NCBI GenBank assembly: GCA_902782945.1
Contig: CACZOU010000002.1
Location: 1-37,179, forward strand
Direction: 5' to 3'
Length of the DNA: 37,179 nt
From: an uncultured Methanobacteriaceae archaeon
GTDB taxonomy: Archaea; Methanobacteriota; Methanobacteria; Methanobacteriales; Methanobacteriaceae
Part shown: piece after piece, positions 7,621 to 16,026 of the stretch
How the letters are laid out: the number at the start of each line of letters is the position of its first letter
Position numbering within the stretch: the stretch's first letter is position 1
Notes under the pieces: generated by a model
The model's input: only the letters and a program-made list of their open reading frames with translations
What the model was told of the DNA's origin: nothing
Databases searched by the model: none
Position numbers and translations under genes: made by a program

Positions 7621-8994
7621 TCAGAATTTTCTTATTTTATTATTTTTAATTCTTTGCTGCATTATACACATGCCCCTTCTAGATCCGCCTACTGGATTAG
7701 ATGGCGTACCTAAGGAATTCATACATCTTGCCATCATTAATGCACCTAATGCTAATCCGTCCTGTGCAAATAAAATATTATCAAAATCTTCTTTCAAATA
7801 TTGTTCTATGAAATAAGGTTTATATCCTGTTATTCCTGCTCTTCCAGTTATTCCTAGTGTTGTATCTTGTTTTATGAGATTTAATTCATTAGTTTTATCC
7901 ATTAACCGTTTTATTAAAAATGCATACATATCATCTATTTGTAACATGACCTGATTGTTATCAAAGTTTTCTATTATGTTATTAAATGTATCTACTAATT
8001 TTTCGGTATTATTAATTCTTGAACCTATAACTTTGATTTTTGATTGTTTTATCTTCGTGGAATCTACAGCAACAGAACCAAATTCATTAACTTCCGGAGG
8101 AACTTCCATGATATCAATATATTCATGTAATTTAAGAGTATTTTCATGTAACAATACCTCATCATATCCATTATTATTTTCAGTAAATGTTAAGTCAATT
8201 GTTGAATGATTATCTTCTATAATTTCACAATCTCTCAAAATAATATCAGAGATACCGCCAGCCAGTCCAACATAATTACAGGTTAAACTTGCATAAGGTT
8301 TATGATTATCAATCACTTGTCCGGCAAGAGTAGTCCCCATATCCACAGATATCACAGGATTACGATAATCTATCACAGAACCTTTACTAGCAAGCTTTAA
8401 ACCAGCTGTAACTAATTCCCCCTCCATCTCATTAGCGACTCTGCCTATTGATTCTGGTGAAGATACACTGACAACTGATCCATCAAACTGTATATTATTA
8501 AAAAATGAGAATTTACGTATATGTTTTGGAATATTATTTATAGAAAATGGGGCAGTCATTTGTGCAGGTTTAACTCCTGCCTTCAAACAACCATCGGATA
8601 ATGCTTTGATAATAGATCCTACTTCACTAGATAAACCAGAAATAGCAACAACACCTGTTGATCTAACTACAAAGTCCAAATCACTTACAGATAAATTGAT
8701 TTCAGCTAATGAATCAAGAATTATGCTTGATATTGCTTCTTCTATAGCTTCTTTTGATAACGGTTTATCCCATATTGTATGACCGAATATTTCCTCTGAT
8801 GGTGATGGCAGTCTTATATCCCTAGTTAAACGTACCATCTTATTCAACTGATAATTCTTATTAGTTTTAATATTTGTAGTCATAATTATAGACTTAATAG
8901 TTGTATTTCCTAGTTCTACTGATAAAACTGTGAAGAATTGGTCCTTTATATCGTTAGGTGATATTCTAGGTATTGTAACTTTATCTAGTGTCAT
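7621..8994 (-). CDS. Methanogenesis marker protein 14 (Mmp14), ASKHA-like
   Basis: I recognise this as the methanogen-specific marker protein 14 by its overall sequence and its place at the end of the mtr operon. It is 457 residues long, with no membrane segment. Several segments resemble the ASKHA (actin/acetate-kinase/Hsp70) nucleotide-binding fold: a first phosphate motif ELGNTT (27-32), a second DMGTT (218-222), and a glycine-rich adenosine-type motif GITGRAGITG (381-390) followed by FAQDGLALGAL. The biochemical role is not established. Four bases separate the mtrH stop from its ATG and no clear ribosome site is seen, so it is probably coupled to mtrH. The lysine- and asparagine-rich C-terminus is encoded by the stretch that also serves as the htpX terminator. 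Confidence 0.8.
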   Translation of the reverse strand: MTLDKVTIPRISPNDIKDQFFTVLSVELGNTTIKSIIMTTNIKTNKNYQLNKMVRLTRDIRLPSPSEEIFGHTIWDKPLSKEAIEEAISSIILDSLAEINLSVSDLDFVVRSTGVVAISGLSSEVGSIIKALSDGCLKAGVKPAQMTAPFSINNIPKHIRKFSFFNNIQFDGSVVSVSSPESIGRVANEMEGELVTAGLKLASKGSVIDYRNPVISVDMGTTLAGQVIDNHKPYASLTCNYVGLAGGISDIILRDCEIIEDNHSTIDLTFTENNNGYDEVLLHENTLKLHEYIDIMEVPPEVNEFGSVAVDSTKIKQSKIKVIGSRINNTEKLVDTFNNIIENFDNNQVMLQIDDMYAFLIKRLMDKTNELNLIKQDTTLGITGRAGITGYKPYFIEQYLKEDFDNILFAQDGLALGALMMARCMNSLGTPSNPVGGSRRGMCIMQQRIKNNKIRKF

Positions 8995-8998
8995 AGTA

Positions 8999-9931
8999 TC
9001 ATAATAAATTTTTATATGGATGTGAATCTATTGGATTAATGCCTATTGCCTCGTTAGCCTCAGCTATAAACATGTCTGTCATTGCACATGCTGTGAATGC
9101 TTTTCTAGTATTTTCTATTGGACCGAATAATACAAAGTCTCCACCAGCCATTTGCTGGACAATGTTAGCTCCTACATCACATACAGGCCATACTTCAGGG
9201 TATTCCTTTTTATATTTTTTAATCCAATCCCATGCTGATGGTACATTATGTACTCCACTACCAGCAGGATAACCCCATTTACTTTTCTCATTTATTGTTG
9301 CTTTTATTGCACTTCCTCCTCCTTGTCCTAGAGGTGTTACTGCAACATCCATTAAAGGTTTGAATATACCACAATCATCAGCTATTTCCAGTAATCCTTT
9401 TTCTAGAATACCTGCTCCATTGTCCCATAATTCTATTTTTCCTTCAACACCTGGTTGAGTTGGATTAAATCCTAGTATTATTGATGAGGTTATGTCTGAG
9501 TTTGTTATTGCTTCGATTTCTTCCGTGTCTATGGACATGTTTATAGAGTTATATATGGTTCTTTCTGCTAATCCTGATTCTGTTACATGTTTTGCTCCGG
9601 CTATTCTTGCATCTGCTGATGTTGAATCTATAAGAAATGGTGCGTCAGATATTGATGTTACAAAATCTATATATTTAAGTAAAGCTTCAGGTGTTGCTCC
9701 GAATATTTGTACTATATTAGGATTTCCTGTTAAATCTGTCATTTCATCCATAGTATTTAATAGAGTTTCTGCCTTATCCTTGTCAAAAATTCCCTTATTC
9801 TCATCAGATATAATATTATGACCAGCATAAAAAATTGTACCTGCTAATACAGTTGGATATTCACCAGGCTGTCCACCTATCTTTACACCATAAACATCAA
9901 ATACTTCTTGTTTTTGTTCAAATTTAAACAT
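8999..9931 (-). CDS. mtrH: Tetrahydromethanopterin S-methyltransferase subunit H
   Basis: MtrH is the peripheral subunit that carries the methyl group between methyl-H4MPT and the corrinoid of MtrA. Its 310 residues adopt the TIM-barrel fold of pterin methyltransferases. The recognisable N-terminus is MFKFEQKQEVFDVYGVKIGG, and characteristic segments include IGGQPGEYPTVLAGTIFY and VGANIVQQMAGGDFVLFGPIE. A GGAG six bases before the ATG supports the start. It is the last mtr gene; a 42-base gap separates it from mtrG, the largest gap within mtrDCBAFGH. Confidence 0.96.
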   Translation of the reverse strand: MFKFEQKQEVFDVYGVKIGGQPGEYPTVLAGTIFYAGHNIISDENKGIFDKDKAETLLNTMDEMTDLTGNPNIVQIFGATPEALLKYIDFVTSISDAPFLIDSTSADARIAGAKHVTESGLAERTIYNSINMSIDTEEIEAITNSDITSSIILGFNPTQPGVEGKIELWDNGAGILEKGLLEIADDCGIFKPLMDVAVTPLGQGGGSAIKATINEKSKWGYPAGSGVHNVPSAWDWIKKYKKEYPEVWPVCDVGANIVQQMAGGDFVLFGPIENTRKAFTACAMTDMFIAEANEAIGINPIDSHPYKNLL

Positions 9932-9973
9932 GAAAATGCTCCTTTTTAAATAATTACTTCTAAGTCTTTTACC

Positions 9974-10168
9974 CTAAATTATTGTGAGTTTCATTAATAT
10001 AATCACTACAATTAGTGCTATTATTATACCATATAAAAATCCTATATCTCTTCCAATACTTTTTCCAGTTTTCTGAGAAAATTCACCATGAGACTCTTCT
10101 AGTCTTTCCTCTAACTTATCTAAACGTTCATTAATTTGTTCAAGATCTTCTTTTATATTATCAGACAT
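9974..10168 (-). CDS. mtrG: Tetrahydromethanopterin S-methyltransferase subunit G
   Basis: A 64-residue subunit of the sodium-pumping membrane methyltransferase. The first half is a charged coiled-coil type helix (EDLEQINERLDKLEERLEES) and the end is one membrane segment (about residues 46-63). Its ATG overlaps the mtrF stop in a TAATG arrangement, so translation is coupled. No key family feature is missing. Confidence 0.93.
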   Translation of the reverse strand: MSDNIKEDLEQINERLDKLEERLEESHGEFSQKTGKSIGRDIGFLYGIIIALIVVIILMKLTII

Positions 10169-10356
10169 TAAAAGCCCCCACTATAGTATAATATAGGTAT
10201 ACCTACAATGATTAATGTACATATAAATCCAATTAATATACCACTTATACGAGTACTCTCCACACCACTAATTAATCTTTGGTTTCTTCCAATTAACTGG
10301 GCTCTATACTCTATTGAATCTACCAATTCACCAATATTGTTCATTGTCTTTTTCAT
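10168..10356 (-). CDS. mtrF: Tetrahydromethanopterin S-methyltransferase subunit F
   Basis: A 62-residue subunit with one C-terminal membrane segment (about residues 38-58). Its segment SGVESTRISGILIGFICTL parallels the end of MtrA (NSGYYAGKIEGIVLGFILTL), reflecting the known kinship of MtrF with the MtrA tail. The ATG is one base after the mtrA stop. A second in-frame ATG at 10344 is possible, but the first keeps the usual length. Confidence 0.92.
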   Translation of the reverse strand: MKKTMNNIGELVDSIEYRAQLIGRNQRLISGVESTRISGILIGFICTLIIVGIPILYYSGGF

Positions 10357-10357
10357 A

Positions 10358-11119
10358 TTAAACCCAACCTATCATTATTACAATTAGAAGGATTAAGGTT
10401 AATATAAAACCAAGAACTATACCCTCTATTTTTCCTGCATAATACCCTGAATTTATTTTCTCAAGACTGCCAATTTCCTTAACTTCATTATTCATTAACC
10501 TTATACGGTCTTCTATTTCAAGTAATCTTAAAGCTGATGAATCAACATTACCTGTTCCCTGAGAACTATATTCAACTTCATCCTCTTCTATTTCTTCATC
10601 TTCCTCAGATTCACTTAACTCAACAACCATCGGTTCCTCAGGAAAAACTTCAGGATCTTCATCTATACATTCCTGTATCTTAGCAGATATTTCATCTAAA
10701 TTCTCATTATCTATCATACTGATAAGAGACACTTGTCTTTGAAATCGCTCTACTGCTTCAACAGATAAATTTTCCACAAAAGGTATTGCTCCAGGTGAAC
10801 CTATGATAGATTTCTTATCAGAATCAATACCATTTTCATATAAAGCCTCAACAGTTTTACCAGTTATATGACCCTGTACTTCTGAACCACATATCACAAC
10901 ATAACGAATATTTGAATTAGAAATAACATTTGCAACAAATTTTTCTATTCCTAGATTTTCTGTATGTAATGGTCCTGCAATAGCAGCTCCAGCATTTACT
11001 AGTTCTTCATTCATTTTTGAACCCAATGATACAACTGCTACTGGACTACTAGAATCACCAACATCATAATCTCCAGTTTCTAGAGGCCAACCTTGTACAA
11101 CTTCCATATCTTCTACCAA
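10358..11119 (-). CDS. mtrA: Tetrahydromethanopterin S-methyltransferase subunit A (corrinoid subunit)
   Basis: MtrA carries the corrinoid that shuttles the methyl group between H4MPT and CoM. A TTG at 11119 is the preferred start: AGGAGG sits eight bases before it, whereas the ATG at 11107 would be 20 bases away. With TTG counted as residue 1, the cobalt-ligating histidine in EVQGHITG falls at residue 84, the number known for the Methanothermobacter enzyme. The corrinoid domain covers about 1-170, followed by an unusually acidic linker (about 165-195) and a single C-terminal membrane helix (about 231-252). Eighteen bases separate it from mtrB. Confidence 0.96.
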   Translation of the reverse strand: MVEDMEVVQGWPLETGDYDVGDSSSPVAVVSLGSKMNEELVNAGAAIAGPLHTENLGIEKFVANVISNSNIRYVVICGSEVQGHITGKTVEALYENGIDSDKKSIIGSPGAIPFVENLSVEAVERFQRQVSLISMIDNENLDEISAKIQECIDEDPEVFPEEPMVVELSESEEDEEIEEDEVEYSSQGTGNVDSSALRLLEIEDRIRLMNNEVKEIGSLEKINSGYYAGKIEGIVLGFILTLILLIVIMIGWV

Positions 11120-11136
11120 AGTACTTTCCTCCTATA

Positions 11137-11436
11137 TTAGACTATTAATATTAATATTATCAATGCAATTATTACTCCTATAACCACATTTGTTAATAAT
11201 CCTGCTTTTCTATATACTCCATTCCTATTATTTTCTGATAAATTAGATGTTGTCCTAGAATCTAAGGAGGATTCCAAATCATCTATTGCACTTTCTAATC
11301 TATCGATTTCAGATATAACATCATCTATTGGAAATGATACTCCCTCTGATTTTATACTTGATTTAGACCCAATGACTCCAGTATTAACATCCATAACAAG
11401 GTCATCATCAATTATAACTTTTGAGTTATCAACCAT
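11137..11436 (-). CDS. mtrB: Tetrahydromethanopterin S-methyltransferase subunit B
   Basis: A 99-residue subunit with a hydrophilic, partly coiled-coil N-terminal part (EIDRLESAIDDLESSLDSR) and one C-terminal membrane helix (about residues 80-98). The ATG overlaps the mtrC stop in TAATG, and AGGAGG lies seven bases upstream inside the end of mtrC, so the two are coupled. Confidence 0.94.
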   Translation of the reverse strand: MVDNSKVIIDDDLVMDVNTGVIGSKSSIKSEGVSFPIDDVISEIDRLESAIDDLESSLDSRTTSNLSENNRNGVYRKAGLLTNVVIGVIIALIILILIV

Positions 11437-12224
11437 TAAAATTCCTCCTCATCATTTTTAGGCCATAATCCATACCATCTTACTGATGCTGCTTGTTGTT
11501 TAGTGTATTGGAAGTATTTTCTAATACTTATAATCCATCCGATAAGTGATATCACTAGATAAACATACCAATAACCATTACTAACCACACTTATAATTGA
11601 AATAACCATCAACATTAAAAATGCATTAGCTATTGCTAGAGATAATGTTCTATATTGGTCTTCATTTGGTCCCATGCATGAATTATACGGATTTTGTATA
11701 GCCATTACTGTTATAATCATAAACAATATTATTAACCCATTTTCTATAACATAGTGGTATATCATATTAGCGTCTGAAGAAGATAATACTAGTGTTGACA
11801 TTGCCATTATAGTGATTGTAGTAGCAATAGCAATAGACATGAAAGATTTTGATAATATTTCAACCTGTATATTAAATACGTATTTACATATTAATGAGAT
11901 TGATAAACCAATTAATCCAGCAATTACTACGCTAATTATTGGAAATAGCATTGACTGATCTACAAACAGGGATAATGAAATACCTACAATAGAACTTATT
12001 AGACCACATGCAGTTAACATGTAAACAATAGAAGGTACTCCAGTACCTAAACTATACTTACCCACATGTCTGAGTGTATTTGTTCCATAAACAACACCCA
12101 ATATTGTAGCTATGATTGAGAAAATACCCCCAATTGATGAGATATTGCTTGCATAGATACATATTAAACCACCGGCAAGTGATACTAGTGTTATAATCTG
12201 ATGTGGAATTAAATCATCAGCCAT
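11436..12224 (-). CDS. mtrC: Tetrahydromethanopterin S-methyltransferase subunit C
   Basis: An integral membrane subunit of 262 residues with about seven or eight hydrophobic helices, one of the three large membrane subunits (C, D, E) that form the sodium-translocating part. Characteristic segments are GVVYGTNTLRHVGKYSLGTGVPS near the N-terminus and MGPNEDQYRTLSLAIANAFLM towards the end. The ATG abuts the mtrD TAG stop directly, with a G-rich ribosome site (GGGGGT) six bases upstream. Confidence 0.95.
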   Translation of the reverse strand: MADDLIPHQIITLVSLAGGLICIYASNISSIGGIFSIIATILGVVYGTNTLRHVGKYSLGTGVPSIVYMLTACGLISSIVGISLSLFVDQSMLFPIISVVIAGLIGLSISLICKYVFNIQVEILSKSFMSIAIATTITIMAMSTLVLSSSDANMIYHYVIENGLIILFMIITVMAIQNPYNSCMGPNEDQYRTLSLAIANAFLMLMVISIISVVSNGYWYVYLVISLIGWIISIRKYFQYTKQQAASVRWYGLWPKNDEEEF

Positions 12225-12923
12225 CTATAGACCCCCTAAAATCAATGCATATACTACTGCTAATATAATAGACATGATAAAACATGAAATAGTACCTGAT
12301 ATTATTTTTGATTTGAATTTCTTATCATAAAATCCCTGAATAGTACCACCAATATTATATGATGCTACAACAGCAATAACAAAGAATAACATTATTGCTA
12401 AAATAGCTGATACTGATCCACATGCCATTGTTGAATATACTTGTTTTAAATTTAATTCATTATATATTGCCCAAAATGCAAGTGAACCACCGACACCACC
12501 TAGAAATGAACCAATCAAACCACTTACGAATGATATTGTTGGTATTCCATGACCTGTTGTACCTGGACTAACATACGGCTCTTGCTGGAAACCTGTGATT
12601 GGATCTTTTTCAAAGTTGGCTGATGCTGGTGGAACTCCCACACCATAAACATGTATCATGTTAGAAAATAGCATAGTTACTGCCATCATTATCATGGAAC
12701 CTATTGCACCAGACATGATAATAATATATTCTGGTTGTCCAATAACACTTGTAGCAGCTAATATTCCTGTGATTCCCATTCCAATTGTTATCATTGGAGC
12801 TCCTGTAGGTATACCAGCAGTTGTTGATAGTGCAGCTGGTGCACCACCTACAGGTATGAAATGAACACCTATACCAATAATTGTTGATCCTATTATTATA
12901 CTTATTAATAATTCAATCATCAT
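12225..12923 (-). CDS. mtrD: Tetrahydromethanopterin S-methyltransferase subunit D
   Basis: A 232-residue polytopic membrane subunit with about six hydrophobic helices rich in Gly, Ala and Ile. It contains the family segment HVYGVGVPPASANFEKDPITG in its central loop. Two consecutive ATG codons begin the gene; GGAG about ten bases upstream favours the first. It lies 17 bases after mtrE. Confidence 0.95.
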   Translation of the reverse strand: MMIELLISIIIGSTIIGIGVHFIPVGGAPAALSTTAGIPTGAPMITIGMGITGILAATSVIGQPEYIIIMSGAIGSMIMMAVTMLFSNMIHVYGVGVPPASANFEKDPITGFQQEPYVSPGTTGHGIPTISFVSGLIGSFLGGVGGSLAFWAIYNELNLKQVYSTMACGSVSAILAIMLFFVIAVVASYNIGGTIQGFYDKKFKSKIISGTISCFIMSIILAVVYALILGGL

Positions 12924-12940
12924 CTCATTTTATCTCCAAT

Positions 12941-13813
12941 TTATTTTTCATATTCTCCATATATAGAACGAGACCTACGTTCTAATAAGTAATTTAATCC
13001 TAATATTAGTAGAACTATTATAAATCCTACAACTAATCCTATTTGTACTCCGAAAACTAGGAATATCCAAAAATTAAGGAATATAATTATTCCAAAACAA
13101 AGCCCTGTTATTGGTCCAGCAAATTTAGAACAGAATTTAACTACATCCAATGAATTTCTAGAACCTAATGAATCTCTTGTTGTTATATCACCATTAACAG
13201 ATACAGGTATTCCTGAACCATACTTATGATGTTGATATAGTTTTTCAGCACCATAGTGAATATCTCCAACAGCAGACCCGATAGAACCTAATGAAACACC
13301 TAATAACAATGTTGCAATAGGTAATGTTAATGGAATTGCTGGTTGTAAGACGTAAATCATTAGATAAGCTAGTGTTGTAATTGAAAATAAGTTTATGAAA
13401 GCATGTGCTGCAGCTACAGGAACATGTTTATATATGACATCCATAAACAATGGTTGATTATATAATGCTTGACTTGTTATACGTCCCATGTATGAAGTAA
13501 CTGAAAAAATAGCTTGTATTATTGTTGTTATAATAGTTGCTAATAATATTGACAATAGTACTGGTTGATTTATTTGTAATAATACATAAGTAATAGATCC
13601 AGCTATAGTTGCCATTGTACCAACAAGCAATGGTTCTCCAGATACTGCTCTGTTAAATAATTTATGTAAATTACCTACCTGTGGTGCTAGTTGAACCTGA
13701 GAATTTGGATTACTTGTTGATGCTACATCAGATTCCAAATCCTCAAACATACCAGCTAAGATTGCTAAAAATCCCATCAGAGTAACTAAACATAGATTAT
13801 ATACTATATCCAT
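12941..13813 (-). CDS. mtrE: Tetrahydromethanopterin S-methyltransferase subunit E
   Basis: A polytopic membrane subunit of 290 residues, believed to take part in sodium translocation. It has the conserved N-terminal region EDLESDVASTSNPNSQVQLA and later segments GSAVGDIHYGAEKLYQHHKYG and GIPVSVNGDITTRDSLGSRN. I chose the ATG at 13813: GAGGT lies seven bases upstream, the protein then begins MDIVYN like other MtrE proteins, and the 16-codon upstream extension to 13861 would overlap mcrC and has no family counterpart. It follows mcrC by 16 bases. Confidence 0.95.
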   Translation of the reverse strand: MDIVYNLCLVTLMGFLAILAGMFEDLESDVASTSNPNSQVQLAPQVGNLHKLFNRAVSGEPLLVGTMATIAGSITYVLLQINQPVLLSILLATIITTIIQAIFSVTSYMGRITSQALYNQPLFMDVIYKHVPVAAAHAFINLFSITTLAYLMIYVLQPAIPLTLPIATLLLGVSLGSIGSAVGDIHYGAEKLYQHHKYGSGIPVSVNGDITTRDSLGSRNSLDVVKFCSKFAGPITGLCFGIIIFLNFWIFLVFGVQIGLVVGFIIVLLILGLNYLLERRSRSIYGEYEK

Positions 13814-13829
13814 ATTCGTTACCTCTTCA

Positions 13830-14432
13830 TTAATACCCATACTTTTCAATTGTATTTTCAACTTTATCGATTATTTCATCTAATTTTTGTTGAGTACAGG
13901 ATTCTCCACGAATTACATCAGTTATTAATTCAACAATTGTTCCCTGTGTTTCTGGTTTTTCAGGCATTACAGCAGCAGTTTTAACTCCAATTTTTGCAAA
14001 ATCTTCAAAGTCAACAGGATACTGTGAAATAATTATAACAGGTTTGTTAATATTTTTCAGTACGTGTTTTGCCTTATAAATAATATGATTTTTTACTCCG
14101 CCAAAGTGTATTAACACTACTTTATGCCTACCCATCTGTGAAATTTCTTTAGGTGTAACTCCAAATAGACCGTTACCTCCACCAGTAGGTGTGTCTCTAG
14201 GAACCCCTGAACCAGCATTAAGAACTAAAGTACTGGTTTGAATATTAGCCTCTCTTAATGCAAAAGTAATTTCACAAACTGGTTTTGTAATATGTCTACG
14301 ACCTGGTGACATAGCCACAGCTAACAAATCATCTCCACATTGAGCATATGTTCCACGCTGTGCTATTCCACCACCTTCACCTATTCCTCTTGTTTCCCTA
14401 CAATCAACAATATGAGTACTTTTTCCAATCAT
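13830..14432 (-). CDS. mcrC: McrC, methyl-coenzyme M reductase operon protein C (MCR activation component)
   Basis: McrC is not part of the MCR enzyme itself; work on Methanothermobacter and Methanococcus places it in the ATP-dependent complex that activates MCR. The 200-residue protein has the recognisable blocks [20 protein letters not shown] (residues 13-32), [20 protein letters not shown] and [20 protein letters not shown]. In most relatives mcrC sits inside mcrBDCGA; here it stands alone at the head of the mtr operon. AAGGTAAT precedes the ATG. It shares visible similarity with Mmp7 (27903-28811). Confidence 0.94.
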   Translation of the reverse strand: MIGKSTHIVDCRETRGIGEGGGIAQRGTYAQCGDDLLAVAMSPGRRHITKPVCEITFALREANIQTSTLVLNAGSGVPRDTPTGGGNGLFGVTPKEISQMGRHKVVLIHFGGVKNHIIYKAKHVLKNINKPVIIISQYPVDFEDFAKIGVKTAAVMPEKPETQGTIVELITDVIRGESCTQQKLDEIIDKVENTIEKYGY

Positions 14433-14472
14433 TTTAATTACCTTAAATTAATTTTTAATGTGATACATTATT

Positions 14473-14492
14473 ATAATATATATAATTATATA
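14473..14492 (-). promoter_or_regulatory. Promoter of the mcrC-mtrEDCBAFGH-mmp14 operon
   Basis: Reading leftward, a long alternating TATA element (TATATAATTATATATATTAT) lies about 40-60 bases before the mcrC ATG, placing transcription start near 14455. It is the only good promoter upstream of the whole nine-gene mcrC-mtr run, so this set is probably one transcript ending with mmp14. Confidence 0.55.
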
Positions 14493-14499
14493 CGTAGCA

Positions 14500-14740
14500 T
14501 AGATTATATTTTTTTAATTTAACTCTAGAATTCATGAAATAAAAATGATATTTTTATCAACAATTTTTAAGTTTCAAATAATAATGCTTAAACTCAATGA
14601 AAAAAAGACTTATCCATACATTATGAAGTAAATACTATAATAAACAACTATTTGTCCCTATTTTCAGATTATATTCCTGATACGAAAATAAATAATTCTT
14701 GTTTTAAATTAAATTATTTTTATCAAACTTAACAATATTA
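14500..14740. other. Intergenic spacer between the divergent mcrC and mmp10 promoters
   Basis: About 240 bases of AT-rich sequence with no supported ORF and no GC-rich structured RNA. I see no long inverted repeat. It separates two divergent MCR/Mtr-related transcription units. Confidence 0.4.
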
Positions 14741-14748
14741 TTAAAATA
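14741..14748 (+). promoter_or_regulatory. Promoter of mmp10, predicted leaderless
   Basis: TTAAAATA lies 22-30 bases before the mmp10 ATG at 14771, and no Shine-Dalgarno sequence occurs between them. In archaea transcription starts about 25 bases after the TATA centre, so the mRNA probably begins at or next to the start codon. Confidence 0.45.
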
Positions 14749-14770
14749 CATTACTAATAAATAATTACTT

Positions 14771-16012
14771 ATGCAAATAATGGCCGATATTGGAGGAATA
14801 CCTGGTAAAAACTGTAGAGGTTTTTGTGAATATTGTTATTTTAAAAATGTTAGAGATAAGAAGATACTAGGCTGTAAAAACTGTCCGCCAGGACAAATAG
14901 GTTGTCCTCATTGTACCACTGATACAAACATGAAACGAGACTATCTACAGCCATTTAATGTACTGGCATCATTACAAAACAATATTTTTCAAACAGAACT
15001 CTCAAGAGACACTATGGTAAACATTACTGGTGATGGTGATGTTAGTTGTTATCCTCATTTATTAGAATTATCAAAAGGAATACATGACATGGGATTTCCA
15101 ATACACCTGGGATATACTAGTGGTAAAGGTATAGATGACCCTGATCTTGTGGATAAATTAACCAATAATGGAGTTATCGAAACTACATACACTGTTTTCT
15201 CCACAGATCCTGTATTAAGAAAGAAGTGGATGCATGACCCGACACCTGAAGCATCAATCGAAGCACTGAAAAGATTCTGTGAAACCTGTGATGTTCATGC
15301 TGCTTCAATAATAATACCTGGAGTTAATGATGGTGAAGAACTAGCAAGAACATGTGAACAACTAGAATCATGGGGTGCTAAAGCATTAATATTAATGAGA
15401 TTTGCAAATACAAGAAATCAAGGACTAATCCTGAATAGTGACCCTATAGTTCCTGGTGTTAAACCCCAGCCAATACAAGAATTTGAACAATTAGTAAGAG
15501 ACACAGCACGTGAATATAATTTAAGAGTTACAGGAACTCCTGTATGTGACCCAGAAACAGATGCTCCTTATGCAATATCAAAAGATAAAAATAAAGAATA
15601 CCTGGATATTCTTACAAAAATAAGAGCCGAGGCCACAATAATTACTAGTAAAATATCAGCACCATACATAGAAAAAATACTGACAAATCTGGAAGCAACA
15701 GACTATGTCAATGTTATAGGAACAGAACAAGAAATTGCATGTCTAATTACAGAAGAAGACTTGAGAGCAATTGACTTAAATGAAGTTAAAGATACTGTGA
15801 TAATTCCTGGAAGATGCTTTGTACATGATTTGCGTGCAGAGGAAATTTTCAGACGTGATGGAAATTTCCGTCTTATTCATAGAGGACCAGACATGTTAAC
15901 TGCTGATGGAGAAATGAGTGGAACATTAACAAAGAATGATGTTCTTAAACAGGAATTAATAGCATTTGAAGATTTAATTGAATTAATAAATTACATGGGC
16001 GTACATAGATAA
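14771..16012 (+). CDS. mmp10: Mmp10, McrA arginine C-methyltransferase (cobalamin-dependent radical SAM)
   Basis: Mmp10 installs the 5-C-methylarginine in the McrA subunit of methyl-CoM reductase, using radical SAM chemistry and cobalamin. The 413-residue protein has the variant cluster motif CRGFCEYC (C15, C19, C22) instead of the common CxxxCxxC spaced later in the chain, followed by a second four-cysteine set CKNC/CPHC (C35, C38, C45, C48), both typical of this family. The start MQIMADIGG matches family N-termini; a downstream ATG at 14780 would remove conserved residues. It heads a short operon with the next gene. The McrA target is not encoded in this window. Confidence 0.92.
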   Translation: MQIMADIGGIPGKNCRGFCEYCYFKNVRDKKILGCKNCPPGQIGCPHCTTDTNMKRDYLQPFNVLASLQNNIFQTELSRDTMVNITGDGDVSCYPHLLELSKGIHDMGFPIHLGYTSGKGIDDPDLVDKLTNNGVIETTYTVFSTDPVLRKKWMHDPTPEASIEALKRFCETCDVHAASIIIPGVNDGEELARTCEQLESWGAKALILMRFANTRNQGLILNSDPIVPGVKPQPIQEFEQLVRDTAREYNLRVTGTPVCDPETDAPYAISKDKNKEYLDILTKIRAEATIITSKISAPYIEKILTNLEATDYVNVIGTEQEIACLITEEDLRAIDLNEVKDTVIIPGRCFVHDLRAEEIFRRDGNFRLIHRGPDMLTADGEMSGTLTKNDVLKQELIAFEDLIELINYMGVHR

Positions 16013-16026
16013 ATAAAGGTAATCAT

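Noticed and set aside
13814-13861. Longer MtrE start overlapping mcrC
   Set aside because: The GAGGT site and family N-terminus support the ATG at 13813.
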